From contig CALBPF010000036.1 of assembly GCA_937899105.1 (NCBI GenBank), positions 1 to 36,347 of the forward strand: a stretch of 36,347 bases of DNA, given 5' to 3'. Both the position numbers and the translations under genes were made by a program. The DNA is from an uncultured Flammeovirgaceae bacterium. Lineage in GTDB: Bacteria; Bacteroidota; Bacteroidia; Cytophagales; Cyclobacteriaceae. Below, in pieces: positions 15,938 through 24,279 of this stretch. Within the stretch, counting starts at the first letter, position 1; every line of letters starts with the position of its first letter. The notes under the pieces were generated by a model that saw only the letters and a program-made list of their open reading frames with translations, was not told the DNA's origin and did not search any database.

Positions 15938-16402
15938 ATGGATTTTGGTAAACGACTGAAGGAATCGCGAGTAAAAAGGGGATTAAGCCAAGAAGAACTT
16001 GCATATCAGGTGAACCAGAAGACTAATGGTTCCATCAAGCGTAATACCATTTCAAACTACGAGAATGATGTGTCACACCCGGATTATGATACTCTACGTG
16101 CGCTTGGAGAAATTTTAGAAATAAGCATTGACAATCTGTTAAACCTGAGGCCGGAGGACTACAAATCGATAGCCGCAGAGAGCATGGCGGTATACGGTAC
16201 GAATAAAACACTTGCTAACGCAGAAAAAAGAGTAGCTAAAATTAGTGACGCTGCTGAATCAGTAGCTGATAAAGAAGGTTTATCAGAGTTATTGAATGAG
16301 TCTGTTAAACTCAATAAAGAACTCATTGATCATGCGAAAAATCTCTACATAAAAAATAAGCAAGCCATCGAGTTTATAAACAAAGGTTTGGATATTGAAT
16401 GA
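15938..16402 (+). CDS. XRE-family transcriptional regulator
   Basis: A 154-residue DNA-binding protein. The XRE helix-turn-helix spans about residues 4-68 (FGKRLKESRVKRGLSQEELA ... RNTISNYENDVSHPDYDTL ... ISIDNLLNL). The C-terminal half is helical and polar (about residues 75-150), probably a dimerisation or coiled-coil region, with no protease or metal-binding motif. The ATG at 15938 is chosen over a GTG four codons upstream because the HTH begins right after it. Two adjacent dyads upstream are the probable autoregulatory operators. Such regulators occur in both chromosomal and element settings; the tRNA-like fragment beside it hints at the latter. Confidence 0.85.
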   Translation: MDFGKRLKESRVKRGLSQEELAYQVNQKTNGSIKRNTISNYENDVSHPDYDTLRALGEILEISIDNLLNLRPEDYKSIAAESMAVYGTNKTLANAEKRVAKISDAAESVADKEGLSELLNESVKLNKELIDHAKNLYIKNKQAIEFINKGLDIE

Positions 16403-16420
16403 ACGGTATCCACCTTTATA

Positions 16421-16930
16421 TTGGTGAAAACGCTCTATCTCGTACGTCATGCTAAATCAAGCTGGGATTTCCCTGAGCTTACAGACCATGACCGCCCTTT
16501 AAACAAGCGCGGCCGGCGCGATGCACCTGAAATGGGCAGAAGGTTAAAAGAAAAGCATATTCTACCGGATTTAATGATATCCAGTACGGCTTCAAGAGCG
16601 ATGGCTACCTGTCAGGTAATTGCTAAATCCGTCGGTTGTCCGGACGCTAGAATAATTGGTGATAGGAATGTTTTCCACGCCGGAAGTGAAACACTGCTAC
16701 AACTAGTTAGGAACACCACTGATATAGTGGGTAGCTTAATGCTTTTTGGTCATAACCCGGGATTCACAGATTTTGCAAATCGTTTGGCGCAGACAAACAT
16801 CTGGAATATACCTACTTGTGGTATTTTTGCTTGTACTTTTCCTGTAGATAGCTGGTCAGAAATTGAATTTGGAAAAGGCATGCTGGCCTTTTATGACTAT
16901 CCAAAAAAAAGCAGAGAAGGGCATTCGTAA
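16421..16930 (+). CDS. SixA-type histidine phosphatase
   Basis: A small protein (about 169 residues) of the histidine phosphatase superfamily, SixA branch. The phosphate-binding RHA motif is in LYLVRHAKSSW (about residues 5-15), the second conserved Arg in RPLNKRGRRDA, SSTASRAMATCQ follows, and the second catalytic His is in LMLFGHNPGFTD. SixA dephosphorylates phosphohistidine on HPt domains or on PTS proteins; the substrate here is unknown. There is no ATG: TTG at 16421 or GTG at 16424 must initiate. It converges with the S9 peptidase. GAAGGG/CCCTTC (16916-16939) could form a weak hairpin at its end. Confidence 0.88.
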   Translation: MVKTLYLVRHAKSSWDFPELTDHDRPLNKRGRRDAPEMGRRLKEKHILPDLMISSTASRAMATCQVIAKSVGCPDARIIGDRNVFHAGSETLLQLVRNTTDIVGSLMLFGHNPGFTDFANRLAQTNIWNIPTCGIFACTFPVDSWSEIEFGKGMLAFYDYPKKSREGHS

Positions 16931-16949
16931 ATTCCCTTCCCCTTATTGA

Positions 16950-19397
16950 TTATTTACTCTGAATAACCTCAGCCTCCATAGTCTCAAGATTCTTCACATA
17001 AGTCTCTAACCATTGGTCCTGCTCCCAAAGTAAGTGCATGATACTCTCTTTAGCTCTGTAACCATGGCTTTCCTTGGGAAGCATTACTAATCTTGCCGTA
17101 GCGCCGAGGCCTTTTAGGGCGTTGAAATAACGTTCGCTCTGCATGGGATACGTACCTGAATTGTTGTCAGCCTCACCGTGAATCAGTAGCAGCGGGGTCT
17201 TCATCTTATCAGCGTGCATAAAAGGCGACATAGTATAATACGTCTCAGGGGAATCCCAATAAGATCTTTCTTCACTTTGAAAGCCAAATGGAGTCAACGT
17301 CCTATTATAGGCTCCACTTCTCGCTATTCCTGCGGCAAAGAGATCAGAATGAGATAAAAGATTCGCTACCATGAAAGCTCCATATGAATGGCCCCCGACG
17401 CCTACTCTATTTCTGTCGATATAACCCATGTCATCGACAGCATCGATCGCAGCCTTCGCATTGGCTACAAGCTGTTTTCTAAATGTGTCGTTTGGTTCTT
17501 CGTCTCCTTCTCCCACTATTGGAAAGGCCGCGTCATCGAGAATGACGTAACCCCGGGTGGCCCAATAAATAGGAGAGCCATAGTAAGGGTAGATAAATTC
17601 ATTAGGGTTTGTTGTACTCTGACCAGCACTTTGCTTGTCCTTATATTCCCTTGGATACGCCCACAATATCATAGGCTTCTTTTCCTTTTTCTCTTTATCG
17701 TAGCCAACCGGCAGGTATAAGGTTCCATTCAAATCCAAACCATCATCACGTTTGTAGCTGATTACCTCTTTCTCGATACCCTGCAAACTTTTGAACGGAT
17801 TTTCGAAAAAGGTCATCGGCGTTAGCTTATTCTTCTTATATATATTGCGTTTGTAGTAGTTAGGAAACTCCATCTGCGATTCTATTCGTATTAAAATTTC
17901 CCCCTTTTTCATATCTAAAGCGGTATATAGGTTTTCTAACTTATCAGTATAAGTCGATTCATATACCCTGCTTTTCTTTAAAGACTTTAGATTTAGTTTA
18001 TCCACAAACGGAAACTGACCTTTTTCAGAAAAGCCGTCACCCATCATAAAAAGATTACCGTCAACTATGTCAAGTACCTGTTTGTCGTATTCATTCTTTG
18101 CCATAACAAAATCGCCAGGATCGCTATATCTGTCCTGATAGTTTCTATCAGTTAAGATTTGGGGTGGCTTTGAAGCATTGGAAGGATCGAATAAATACAC
18201 TTTAGTGTTTCTTGTATTCCACCAATAATCATAGGCCACGGCAGTATTCTCGTTTCCCCATTCTACACCGGAAAATCTACCTACTGTTTTCATCATTGGC
18301 ATCCCCTCTCCATCAAATGGTGCAGCCAACTGGAATACCTCATCTCTAAAATCAACTTCATTTTGAGGGTCTCCGCCATCTAATGCCTCTGCCCAAACTA
18401 ATGTAGCCGGCTGGTCGGCGCGCCATTGCATAGATCTTCGCCCTTCTCGTGTGGCCATAAAACCTTTAGGCATTACTTCCATTAAAGGAATCTGCATCAC
18501 AGTTTTTACAAGGTTTCCACTTTTGTCGTAGACAGAGGCTTCTGTAGGGAAACGTCTGTAAGTAACAATGTAGGAAAACGGCCGTTTTACCTGACTCACC
18601 ATTACGTATTCTCCATTGGGACTAAAGGAAATACCTGTATACATTGCTGTTGGAAGCCAATCTTCAACTTCACCGACAACACTCACTTTTTTTATTTGCG
18701 ATAAGGCTAATTGTTCAAAATTTTGCTCATCATTCGGGTTTTTCAATAGATCCTGATAGGTTCTATTTTGGGCTTTGGCGCCAGCGCTAACAGAGACAGT
18801 AGGCCCCTGAGGAACTGTGGATGCAGTATTAATCAAAGGCTTTCGATCTGGTGGCAGCATTTTTACGAGCAATGCCTTGCTATCAGCAAACCAGGCAACA
18901 GGCGTCCTCATGTTAGCATTCACTTTAGGCCCTGTTACTTTTTTAGCGGTTGCGTCGGCAATGTCTAACACCCATACTTCAACACCGGTTGATGTGCTGT
19001 GGGTGAAACTCATCATTTCCTCATTAGGCGACCAGCGGAAATTAGCCAACCGCGGACTAGCCGGTAAGCCGCTTATTGCTTTGGTTTCTCTGGCATTGGC
19101 ATCCTTTATTTTTATATCGTTGTAGTAGGTGGTTCTGCTGCCAATATTCGTTTTAGGATTAATTCTAAGACCTCCAAGCCTCAACTCTTCTTCTGAAAGC
19201 TCCGCAATGGTTTTGTAAGCATTACGATAAAGCAAAACAATATTTTCAGCTTTGCTATCGATACGGACCCTCGGAGCCAAGGGTGCATCGACCAATTGCC
19301 TGATCTCCTCCGGAGGTTCCTGATAAGTGAGTGCACCTTGCGCGGATAACTGAAAATTACTAAGTAAAGTAAATAAAATCAGAAGTATTCTTTTCAT
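16950..19397 (-). CDS. Prolyl oligopeptidase family S9 peptidase, glutamyl endopeptidase (S9D)-like
   Basis: An 815-residue exported serine peptidase with a signal peptide ending near LSAQG (about residue 20). Residues about 30-550 form a beta-propeller region, where FRWSPNEEMM and ISFSPNGEYVM are repeat signatures. The C-terminal alpha/beta-hydrolase domain carries GGHSYG with Ser671, HGEADNN with Asp744 and PKESHGY with His778, the expected order and spacing for S9. The RYFNAL and YTMSPFMHADKMKTPLLLIHGEAD context matches the glutamyl endopeptidase subgroup known in Bacteroidota and plastids. It lies 111 bases downstream of the DUF4421 gene, on the same strand, and may have its own promoter. 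Confidence 0.93.
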   Translation of the reverse strand: MKRILLILFTLLSNFQLSAQGALTYQEPPEEIRQLVDAPLAPRVRIDSKAENIVLLYRNAYKTIAELSEEELRLGGLRINPKTNIGSRTTYYNDIKIKDANARETKAISGLPASPRLANFRWSPNEEMMSFTHSTSTGVEVWVLDIADATAKKVTGPKVNANMRTPVAWFADSKALLVKMLPPDRKPLINTASTVPQGPTVSVSAGAKAQNRTYQDLLKNPNDEQNFEQLALSQIKKVSVVGEVEDWLPTAMYTGISFSPNGEYVMVSQVKRPFSYIVTYRRFPTEASVYDKSGNLVKTVMQIPLMEVMPKGFMATREGRRSMQWRADQPATLVWAEALDGGDPQNEVDFRDEVFQLAAPFDGEGMPMMKTVGRFSGVEWGNENTAVAYDYWWNTRNTKVYLFDPSNASKPPQILTDRNYQDRYSDPGDFVMAKNEYDKQVLDIVDGNLFMMGDGFSEKGQFPFVDKLNLKSLKKSRVYESTYTDKLENLYTALDMKKGEILIRIESQMEFPNYYKRNIYKKNKLTPMTFFENPFKSLQGIEKEVISYKRDDGLDLNGTLYLPVGYDKEKKEKKPMILWAYPREYKDKQSAGQSTTNPNEFIYPYYGSPIYWATRGYVILDDAAFPIVGEGDEEPNDTFRKQLVANAKAAIDAVDDMGYIDRNRVGVGGHSYGAFMVANLLSHSDLFAAGIARSGAYNRTLTPFGFQSEERSYWDSPETYYTMSPFMHADKMKTPLLLIHGEADNNSGTYPMQSERYFNALKGLGATARLVMLPKESHGYRAKESIMHLLWEQDQWLETYVKNLETMEAEVIQSK

Positions 19398-19508
19398 CGT
19401 TAGTGGTATTTTATTTTGACGATGAAATTAGTAAAGAACCTGATATTTTATTTTACCGCTTACGTATTTGATCTCTATTAAGCTTTCCCGTAGATATCAG
19501 AGTAAGAC

Positions 19509-20543
19509 TTAATTAAACAGCCTCTCCTTTAATATCCCCTTTTCCTCAAAACGATACCCTACAAAAAGCTTAACATTACCTACTGCGGCATTTACATCCA
19601 ACTCATCTATTTCATAGCTAATTTTTTGGTTTACAAAACTTATCCCGCCAAAGAAGGTGTCGCTGTTATAGCCCAGGGCAGCGCGAATATTCAAAATGGG
19701 TTGAATATTTAAATCATTGGTCTCGTTACTTTCAGTGGCATAACGCGACCACAGATGGGCCGGCCCTGCAGACAAACTCAAGTTCAGATAGAACTGTTTA
19801 TGAATGAAATTGCGCGTGTATCCGGGTAAAATACCAAGAGCCGTAAAACGTCCGTTACTTACATGCAAATCTGTTGGTAGCTCCGTCTGGGTTTGAGCCG
19901 GTATAAGTGTAGAATCACCAGAAAAACGAAAAGTGGAAACAGAAAATCCTAATAGAAAAGAGCCCGAATTTCGCAGTTGAATATCGGCTTGGTTATAAGC
20001 GGAGCGGTATGAAAACTTATCATTATTGAAAATGTAAAAAGCGTTGAACTGAAGATTATTCAAAGTCAAATCATCACGTTGAGGAAAGGGATTCCCACGT
20101 TGCCATCCGTCATCGTGGTCGGCTGGTTTATCAAGGTAAAAGCCGGAATAGCGCTGAAAATTGATATCCGCCCCCCAGCGCTTCATATATAAATTGACCT
20201 GGAAGTCAAAGGCATCGGTTTCTCCGTATATTACAAGGTCCTGACTATTATTTGGTAATTGAAAAGATAATTCGAGGCCAATGTCAAATAAATAAAGGCC
20301 TAAGCCCAGGTAGGTGTTTGTAGTAGGCTCATAAAGTACATCCTCGACTCTGCCCTCGCCGTCCTCAATATCGAGACTGATACTCCGTGCTGTCAATAGA
20401 GGCTTAATATAGAACTTGTTATGCACATAACGAATGTAAGTGGAATCAGCTCTTGACTGACCAACTACCACAGCTGTACTATTCGGGATAAAACCGATAA
20501 TCAATAAAATACACTGTAAACGTCCAACACTATACTTGAACAA
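19509..20543 (-). CDS. DUF4421-like outer-membrane beta-barrel protein
   Basis: A 344-residue exported protein with a signal peptide ending near VVVGQS (about residue 30) and many amphipathic beta strands with aromatic ends; YLGLGLYLFDIGLEL, YMKRWGADINFQRY and LFVGYRF are typical of the DUF4421 family. The fold suggests an outer-membrane beta-barrel; the function is unknown. No ATG is available: TTG at 20543, 14 bases inside the histidine kinase gene, must start it, so translation is probably coupled to the kinase. It is the last gene of the lon run. Confidence 0.8.
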   Translation of the reverse strand: MFKYSVGRLQCILLIIGFIPNSTAVVVGQSRADSTYIRYVHNKFYIKPLLTARSISLDIEDGEGRVEDVLYEPTTNTYLGLGLYLFDIGLELSFQLPNNSQDLVIYGETDAFDFQVNLYMKRWGADINFQRYSGFYLDKPADHDDGWQRGNPFPQRDDLTLNNLQFNAFYIFNNDKFSYRSAYNQADIQLRNSGSFLLGFSVSTFRFSGDSTLIPAQTQTELPTDLHVSNGRFTALGILPGYTRNFIHKQFYLNLSLSAGPAHLWSRYATESNETNDLNIQPILNIRAALGYNSDTFFGGISFVNQKISYEIDELDVNAAVGNVKLFVGYRFEEKGILKERLFN

Positions 20544-21834
20544 ATTTAGATTTGTTTTGAGCTTTTGAAACGGTCCTCATATCAGGAAGTAGTAAACAAA
20601 AAGTAGTTCCTTCTGGAGACGATGATTTTAGCGTTAAGGCACATCCCATCTTTTCCGCTGCCTGAAACGCTATATACAAACCTAAACCTGAACCTGAAGA
20701 TTGTTCATTTGCTCTGTAGAAGCGGTCAAAGATCCTGGAGTGGTACTCCGTCTCTATTCCCTGGCCGTTATCTTCAATATAAATAGCCTGGTTTCTCGGA
20801 CCATCCGTTAAAATAATCTTTACATACGGTTGCTTTTTATCAAAATCTGCATACTTTACGGCGTTGCTTATCAAATTTTCTAAAATAACCGTCAGCCTAG
20901 ATCTGTCGGTAAATAGGGTGTCATACCCTCCAATCTCATTAATAAAGGCTATCCTTTGCGAATCGTATTCCAGACCATCGAGTATTTGACTGTACACTTC
21001 AGTCAAAGAAATACTTTCAAACTCGACGTCAAAATTCATATTTTTTGTATAATCGAGGATTTCGGAAAGCCTACGATCCAGATGACCCACACTTTTATTC
21101 ATCATATTAAAATGGTTTTCGAGTTGATTGTTCGATGAATCTATGCGCGCCACATTGATCAGTCCGAGCAATGAGGCGAGTGGAGATCTTAAATCATGTG
21201 CGGAACGATATAGAAACTGATCTAACTCTTCATTCACCTTGGTTAGCTGTATATTTTGCTTTTCCAGCTGCTTCTTGACAAATTCGGTTTCGCGTAACGA
21301 GCTCCTCAAATTATCCATAACTCTACCCACGGGGAGGGCTAATATAGCGTTAGCGCCGATAATATTTATATATACAATCAAAACGCGTTGATTAGTCATG
21401 CCATTGAACTCAGGCTGAAGACCTACCGGTAAAAAACTGGTGAGGTAGAAGATTAAGAAAGTGAGTACATTAACTACCAGAAATATTTTCCCTGCCTTAT
21501 TACCATAAAAAAGTGCAGCAACCAGTGGCACCATGAAAATAAAAAGTGCCCCGGCTCCATGGAAGCCTCTTTCGATTAACAAATTAATACCTACAAAATA
21601 GATTATTAAGCTTGTGATCAGCGCTCTAACGCTAAGCCCTAACCGCTTGAAGCTGGCAATGAAAGTTATCAAAAGCAAACCGGCCAGGTCTGCGTAAAAT
21701 ACCGCTCCGAATCCATCGATCAGAATGGTAGATAAACTCAATGAGAATACAACCCAACTGATAATGGTTATGAACCAAATCATTTTGTTCATAAAAAGCT
21801 CTCGCCAATGCTCAAAACCCAACCCTTGATTCAT
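20530..21834 (-). CDS. Sensor histidine kinase with six-TM input domain (orphan)
   Basis: A 434-residue kinase. About six hydrophobic helices (residues about 18-170) form an integral-membrane sensor with little periplasmic sequence. A coiled coil (about 170-208) leads into the HisKA domain, with H-box SAHDLRSPLASLLG and phospho-acceptor His213. The ATPase domain shows N-box LENLISNAVKYAD, G1 IEDNGQGIE, F-box FDRFYRAN and G2 GSGLGLYIA, so it looks catalytically intact. No response regulator is in the window. It lies 21 bases after hslU and overlaps the DUF4421 gene. Start at 21834; an ATG at 21792 is an alternative. Confidence 0.9.
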   Translation of the reverse strand: MNQGLGFEHWRELFMNKMIWFITIISWVVFSLSLSTILIDGFGAVFYADLAGLLLITFIASFKRLGLSVRALITSLIIYFVGINLLIERGFHGAGALFIFMVPLVAALFYGNKAGKIFLVVNVLTFLIFYLTSFLPVGLQPEFNGMTNQRVLIVYINIIGANAILALPVGRVMDNLRSSLRETEFVKKQLEKQNIQLTKVNEELDQFLYRSAHDLRSPLASLLGLINVARIDSSNNQLENHFNMMNKSVGHLDRRLSEILDYTKNMNFDVEFESISLTEVYSQILDGLEYDSQRIAFINEIGGYDTLFTDRSRLTVILENLISNAVKYADFDKKQPYVKIILTDGPRNQAIYIEDNGQGIETEYHSRIFDRFYRANEQSSGSGLGLYIAFQAAEKMGCALTLKSSSPEGTTFCLLLPDMRTVSKAQNKSKFVQV

Positions 21835-21855
21835 CTCCGTTGAATAAAAAGTAAG

Positions 21856-23250
21856 CTAAAGGATATACTCGCTCAAATCTCTGTTTGTAACCAAGCTTTG
21901 AAGTTTGTCTTGGACCATGGCCCTGGTAATCGTGATCTTGGCATTTGGGCCTATCTTATCCGGCACGTCAAACAAAAATTCGTTGAGTAGCTGACTCATT
22001 ACGGTATGTAACCTTCTTGCACCAATATTTTCTACTTCCGTATTGATATGAAACGCCGTTTCGGCTATCTCGTCCAAGGCCTCCTCCCGAAAAGTAAGCT
22101 CAACATCTTCAGCTCCCAAAAGTGACTCATACTGTTTTGTAAGTGCGTTTTTAGGTTCTTTAAGGATATGAAAAAAGTCTTCTTTTGTTAAGTTTTGAAG
22201 CTCAACACGAATAGGAAACCTACCTTGTAATTCCGGGATCAGATCAGAAGGTTTGGCTACATGAAATGCCCCTGCGGCCACAAAGAGAATATGATCTGTT
22301 TTTATATGGCCATATTTTGTATTGACGGTGCTACCTTCTACTATAGGTAGCAAATCGCGCTGAACGCCCTCGCGGCTCACGTCCGGCCCACCCTTTTTTG
22401 AAGAACCGGCAGCAATCTTATCTATTTCATCAATAAATATTACTCCGGTGTTCTCAGCTTTTTTTATGGCTAATTCTTTCACTTCATCCATATCTATCAG
22501 GCGAGAAGTCTCCTCTTCTAATAATATCTTCCGTGCTTCGGCTATAGTGACTTTGCGCTTCTTAACTTTTTTAGGCATCATATTGCCAATCATTTCTTGA
22601 AGGTTGATCATAGATGACTCATCCATCATACCTCCACCAACCATGCCTATTCCACCACCCGTTGGCTGTTTTACGCTAATCTCTATTTTTCGATCTTCTA
22701 ACTCACCATTTCTGATCTTTTCTCTGAAGCGCTCGCGAGTTTTTTCATTTAGCTCCTGATCATTTTGCGGTTGTGTATCATTTGCCGCTAAAGTTGCCGT
22801 ACTTTCGGCAGGCATGTTTTTCATGGGTGGAATAAGTGCATCCAAAATCAAGTCTTCTACGATCTGTTCCGCTCTCACTTTTACCTCTTCCTTCTTCTCA
22901 GATTTCACAAGATTAACTGATTGCTCTACAAGATCACGCACCATACTTTCTACATCGCGCCCTACATAACCTACCTCGGTAAACTTGGATGCCTCCACTT
23001 TGGTAAACGGGGCGTTGGCAATCCGTGCCAGCCTTCTGGCTATTTCTGTCTTACCAACTCCTGTAGCGCCTATCATTAAAATATTATTAGGTACTATCTC
23101 ACCACGCATTTCTGACTTTACATTCATACGTCTCCAACGGTTTCGCAAGGCAATAGCCACATTACGCTTAGCATTGTTTTGCCCTATAATATATTTATCC
23201 AGCTCAGCTACGATCTCCCTAGGAGTTAGATATTGTTCTTTATTAAGCAT
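21856..23250 (-). CDS. hslU: ATP-dependent protease ATPase subunit HslU
   Basis: HslU is the AAA+ unfoldase of the HslUV (ClpYQ) cytosolic protease and needs the HslV peptidase, which is not encoded in this window. The 464-residue protein has Walker A GATGVGKT (61-68), the pore loop GYVG (94-97), an intermediate domain of about residues 110-245 with a Gly/Met-rich loop, Walker B VIFIDEID (270-277), and the C-terminal ending RDLSEYIL, whose last residues insert into HslV. It begins one base after the porQ stop, so it is almost certainly co-transcribed with porQ and lon. Confidence 0.97.
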   Translation of the reverse strand: MLNKEQYLTPREIVAELDKYIIGQNNAKRNVAIALRNRWRRMNVKSEMRGEIVPNNILMIGATGVGKTEIARRLARIANAPFTKVEASKFTEVGYVGRDVESMVRDLVEQSVNLVKSEKKEEVKVRAEQIVEDLILDALIPPMKNMPAESTATLAANDTQPQNDQELNEKTRERFREKIRNGELEDRKIEISVKQPTGGGIGMVGGGMMDESSMINLQEMIGNMMPKKVKKRKVTIAEARKILLEEETSRLIDMDEVKELAIKKAENTGVIFIDEIDKIAAGSSKKGGPDVSREGVQRDLLPIVEGSTVNTKYGHIKTDHILFVAAGAFHVAKPSDLIPELQGRFPIRVELQNLTKEDFFHILKEPKNALTKQYESLLGAEDVELTFREEALDEIAETAFHINTEVENIGARRLHTVMSQLLNEFLFDVPDKIGPNAKITITRAMVQDKLQSLVTNRDLSEYIL

Positions 23251-23251
23251 C

Positions 23252-24271
23252 CTATATAGTTCTTTTTCTAAAAAATGAATTTGTATCTGCAGTGAGTGTA
23301 AAACTGTTTGATCCCCCCGCAGCGTGGTAACCGCCTCTACTGTATGCGAATTCGAAGGCCTTTATTCTAACCATAAGACCAAACGAAAACCCTGCGCCAG
23401 CAGCGGTATCTTCTAGTTTTAACTCTTGCCGTACAAGATGGTTATACCCCGCTCGTAAGTTTATGTTTTTTGAAAGTAATAATTCCGCTCCCACTGTAAT
23501 ATGTCGAAATACCCTATCAAAAGTACCCGGTTCTTCTTCATCCGGAGCGACATTATCTGCATCAAAATAAGCTATGCTACCCTGAGATAGATTATAGCCT
23601 GTAAATGTGAACCGGAATGGCATATACTTAGGCTTAAATGTTGTACCTACCTGGATATCAAAAGGTAAGCTGCTATCTCCTGCATCAGAATAATCGGATA
23701 CTACCGCCCCAATATTTTTAAAAACCAGCCCCGCAGTAAATGACTTATTCGGATGCACAAACAACCCTCCTAGATCGGCTACAATAGCTGTGCTATTAAA
23801 CCCTGCAATAGAAGAACTTAAAAACTTAATACTTGCACCTATAATAAAATTCCCAGCTTGCCGGCTTGCCCCCAGGCTTATCGCTGTTTCCGAAGCGGAT
23901 ACGGCACCTAAATACGCTCCGGTGGCATCAAAACTCTCGAAATTACCATAATCAATATAGTTGACCCCAATAAACCATGAATAATTTCCGGGTAACTTGA
24001 ATTGATATGCGCTTGATAGTACGCCGGTGTCTGCAAAGTAATTTAAATAGTTGAATGAAACCCTACCTGTAAGACTGTCAGAGGCTAGCGCAGGATTAGA
24101 CAATGCCAGGTTAACGTCTTCATAAGGAGAGGACACATTCAACCCTCCCAAGCCAACCGTCCTGGCTGTATTAGGAATATTTAAAAACTCAAAAGACCGC
24201 TGACCACCCACTTGAGCAGTAACATAAATAGAAATTGTTAGAAGCGCTATAGTTAGGAAAGTATGACGCAT
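23252..24271 (-). CDS. porQ: Type IX secretion system protein PorQ
   Basis: A 339-residue outer-membrane beta-barrel protein with a signal peptide (cleavage near TAQVGG, about residue 20). The first mature segment, QRSFEFLNIPNTARTVGLGGLNVSSPYEDVNLALSNPA, is the hallmark of PorQ/PorV-like T9SS proteins, and the C-terminus EFAYSRGGYHAAGGSNSFTL fits a barrel end. PorQ works with PorU, PorV and PorZ in the attachment complex that anchors T9SS cargo at the cell surface. It is between lon (8-base gap) and hslU (1-base gap), so it shares their transcript. PorU, PorV and PorZ are not seen here. Confidence 0.9.
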   Translation of the reverse strand: MRHTFLTIALLTISIYVTAQVGGQRSFEFLNIPNTARTVGLGGLNVSSPYEDVNLALSNPALASDSLTGRVSFNYLNYFADTGVLSSAYQFKLPGNYSWFIGVNYIDYGNFESFDATGAYLGAVSASETAISLGASRQAGNFIIGASIKFLSSSIAGFNSTAIVADLGGLFVHPNKSFTAGLVFKNIGAVVSDYSDAGDSSLPFDIQVGTTFKPKYMPFRFTFTGYNLSQGSIAYFDADNVAPDEEEPGTFDRVFRHITVGAELLLSKNINLRAGYNHLVRQELKLEDTAAGAGFSFGLMVRIKAFEFAYSRGGYHAAGGSNSFTLTADTNSFFRKRTI

Positions 24272-24279
24272 TAGATAGG

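Noticed and set aside
15837..16402. Complete prophage or integrative element
   Set aside because: No integrase, recombinase, structural gene or paired attachment site is visible; only the tRNA-like scrap and a regulator.
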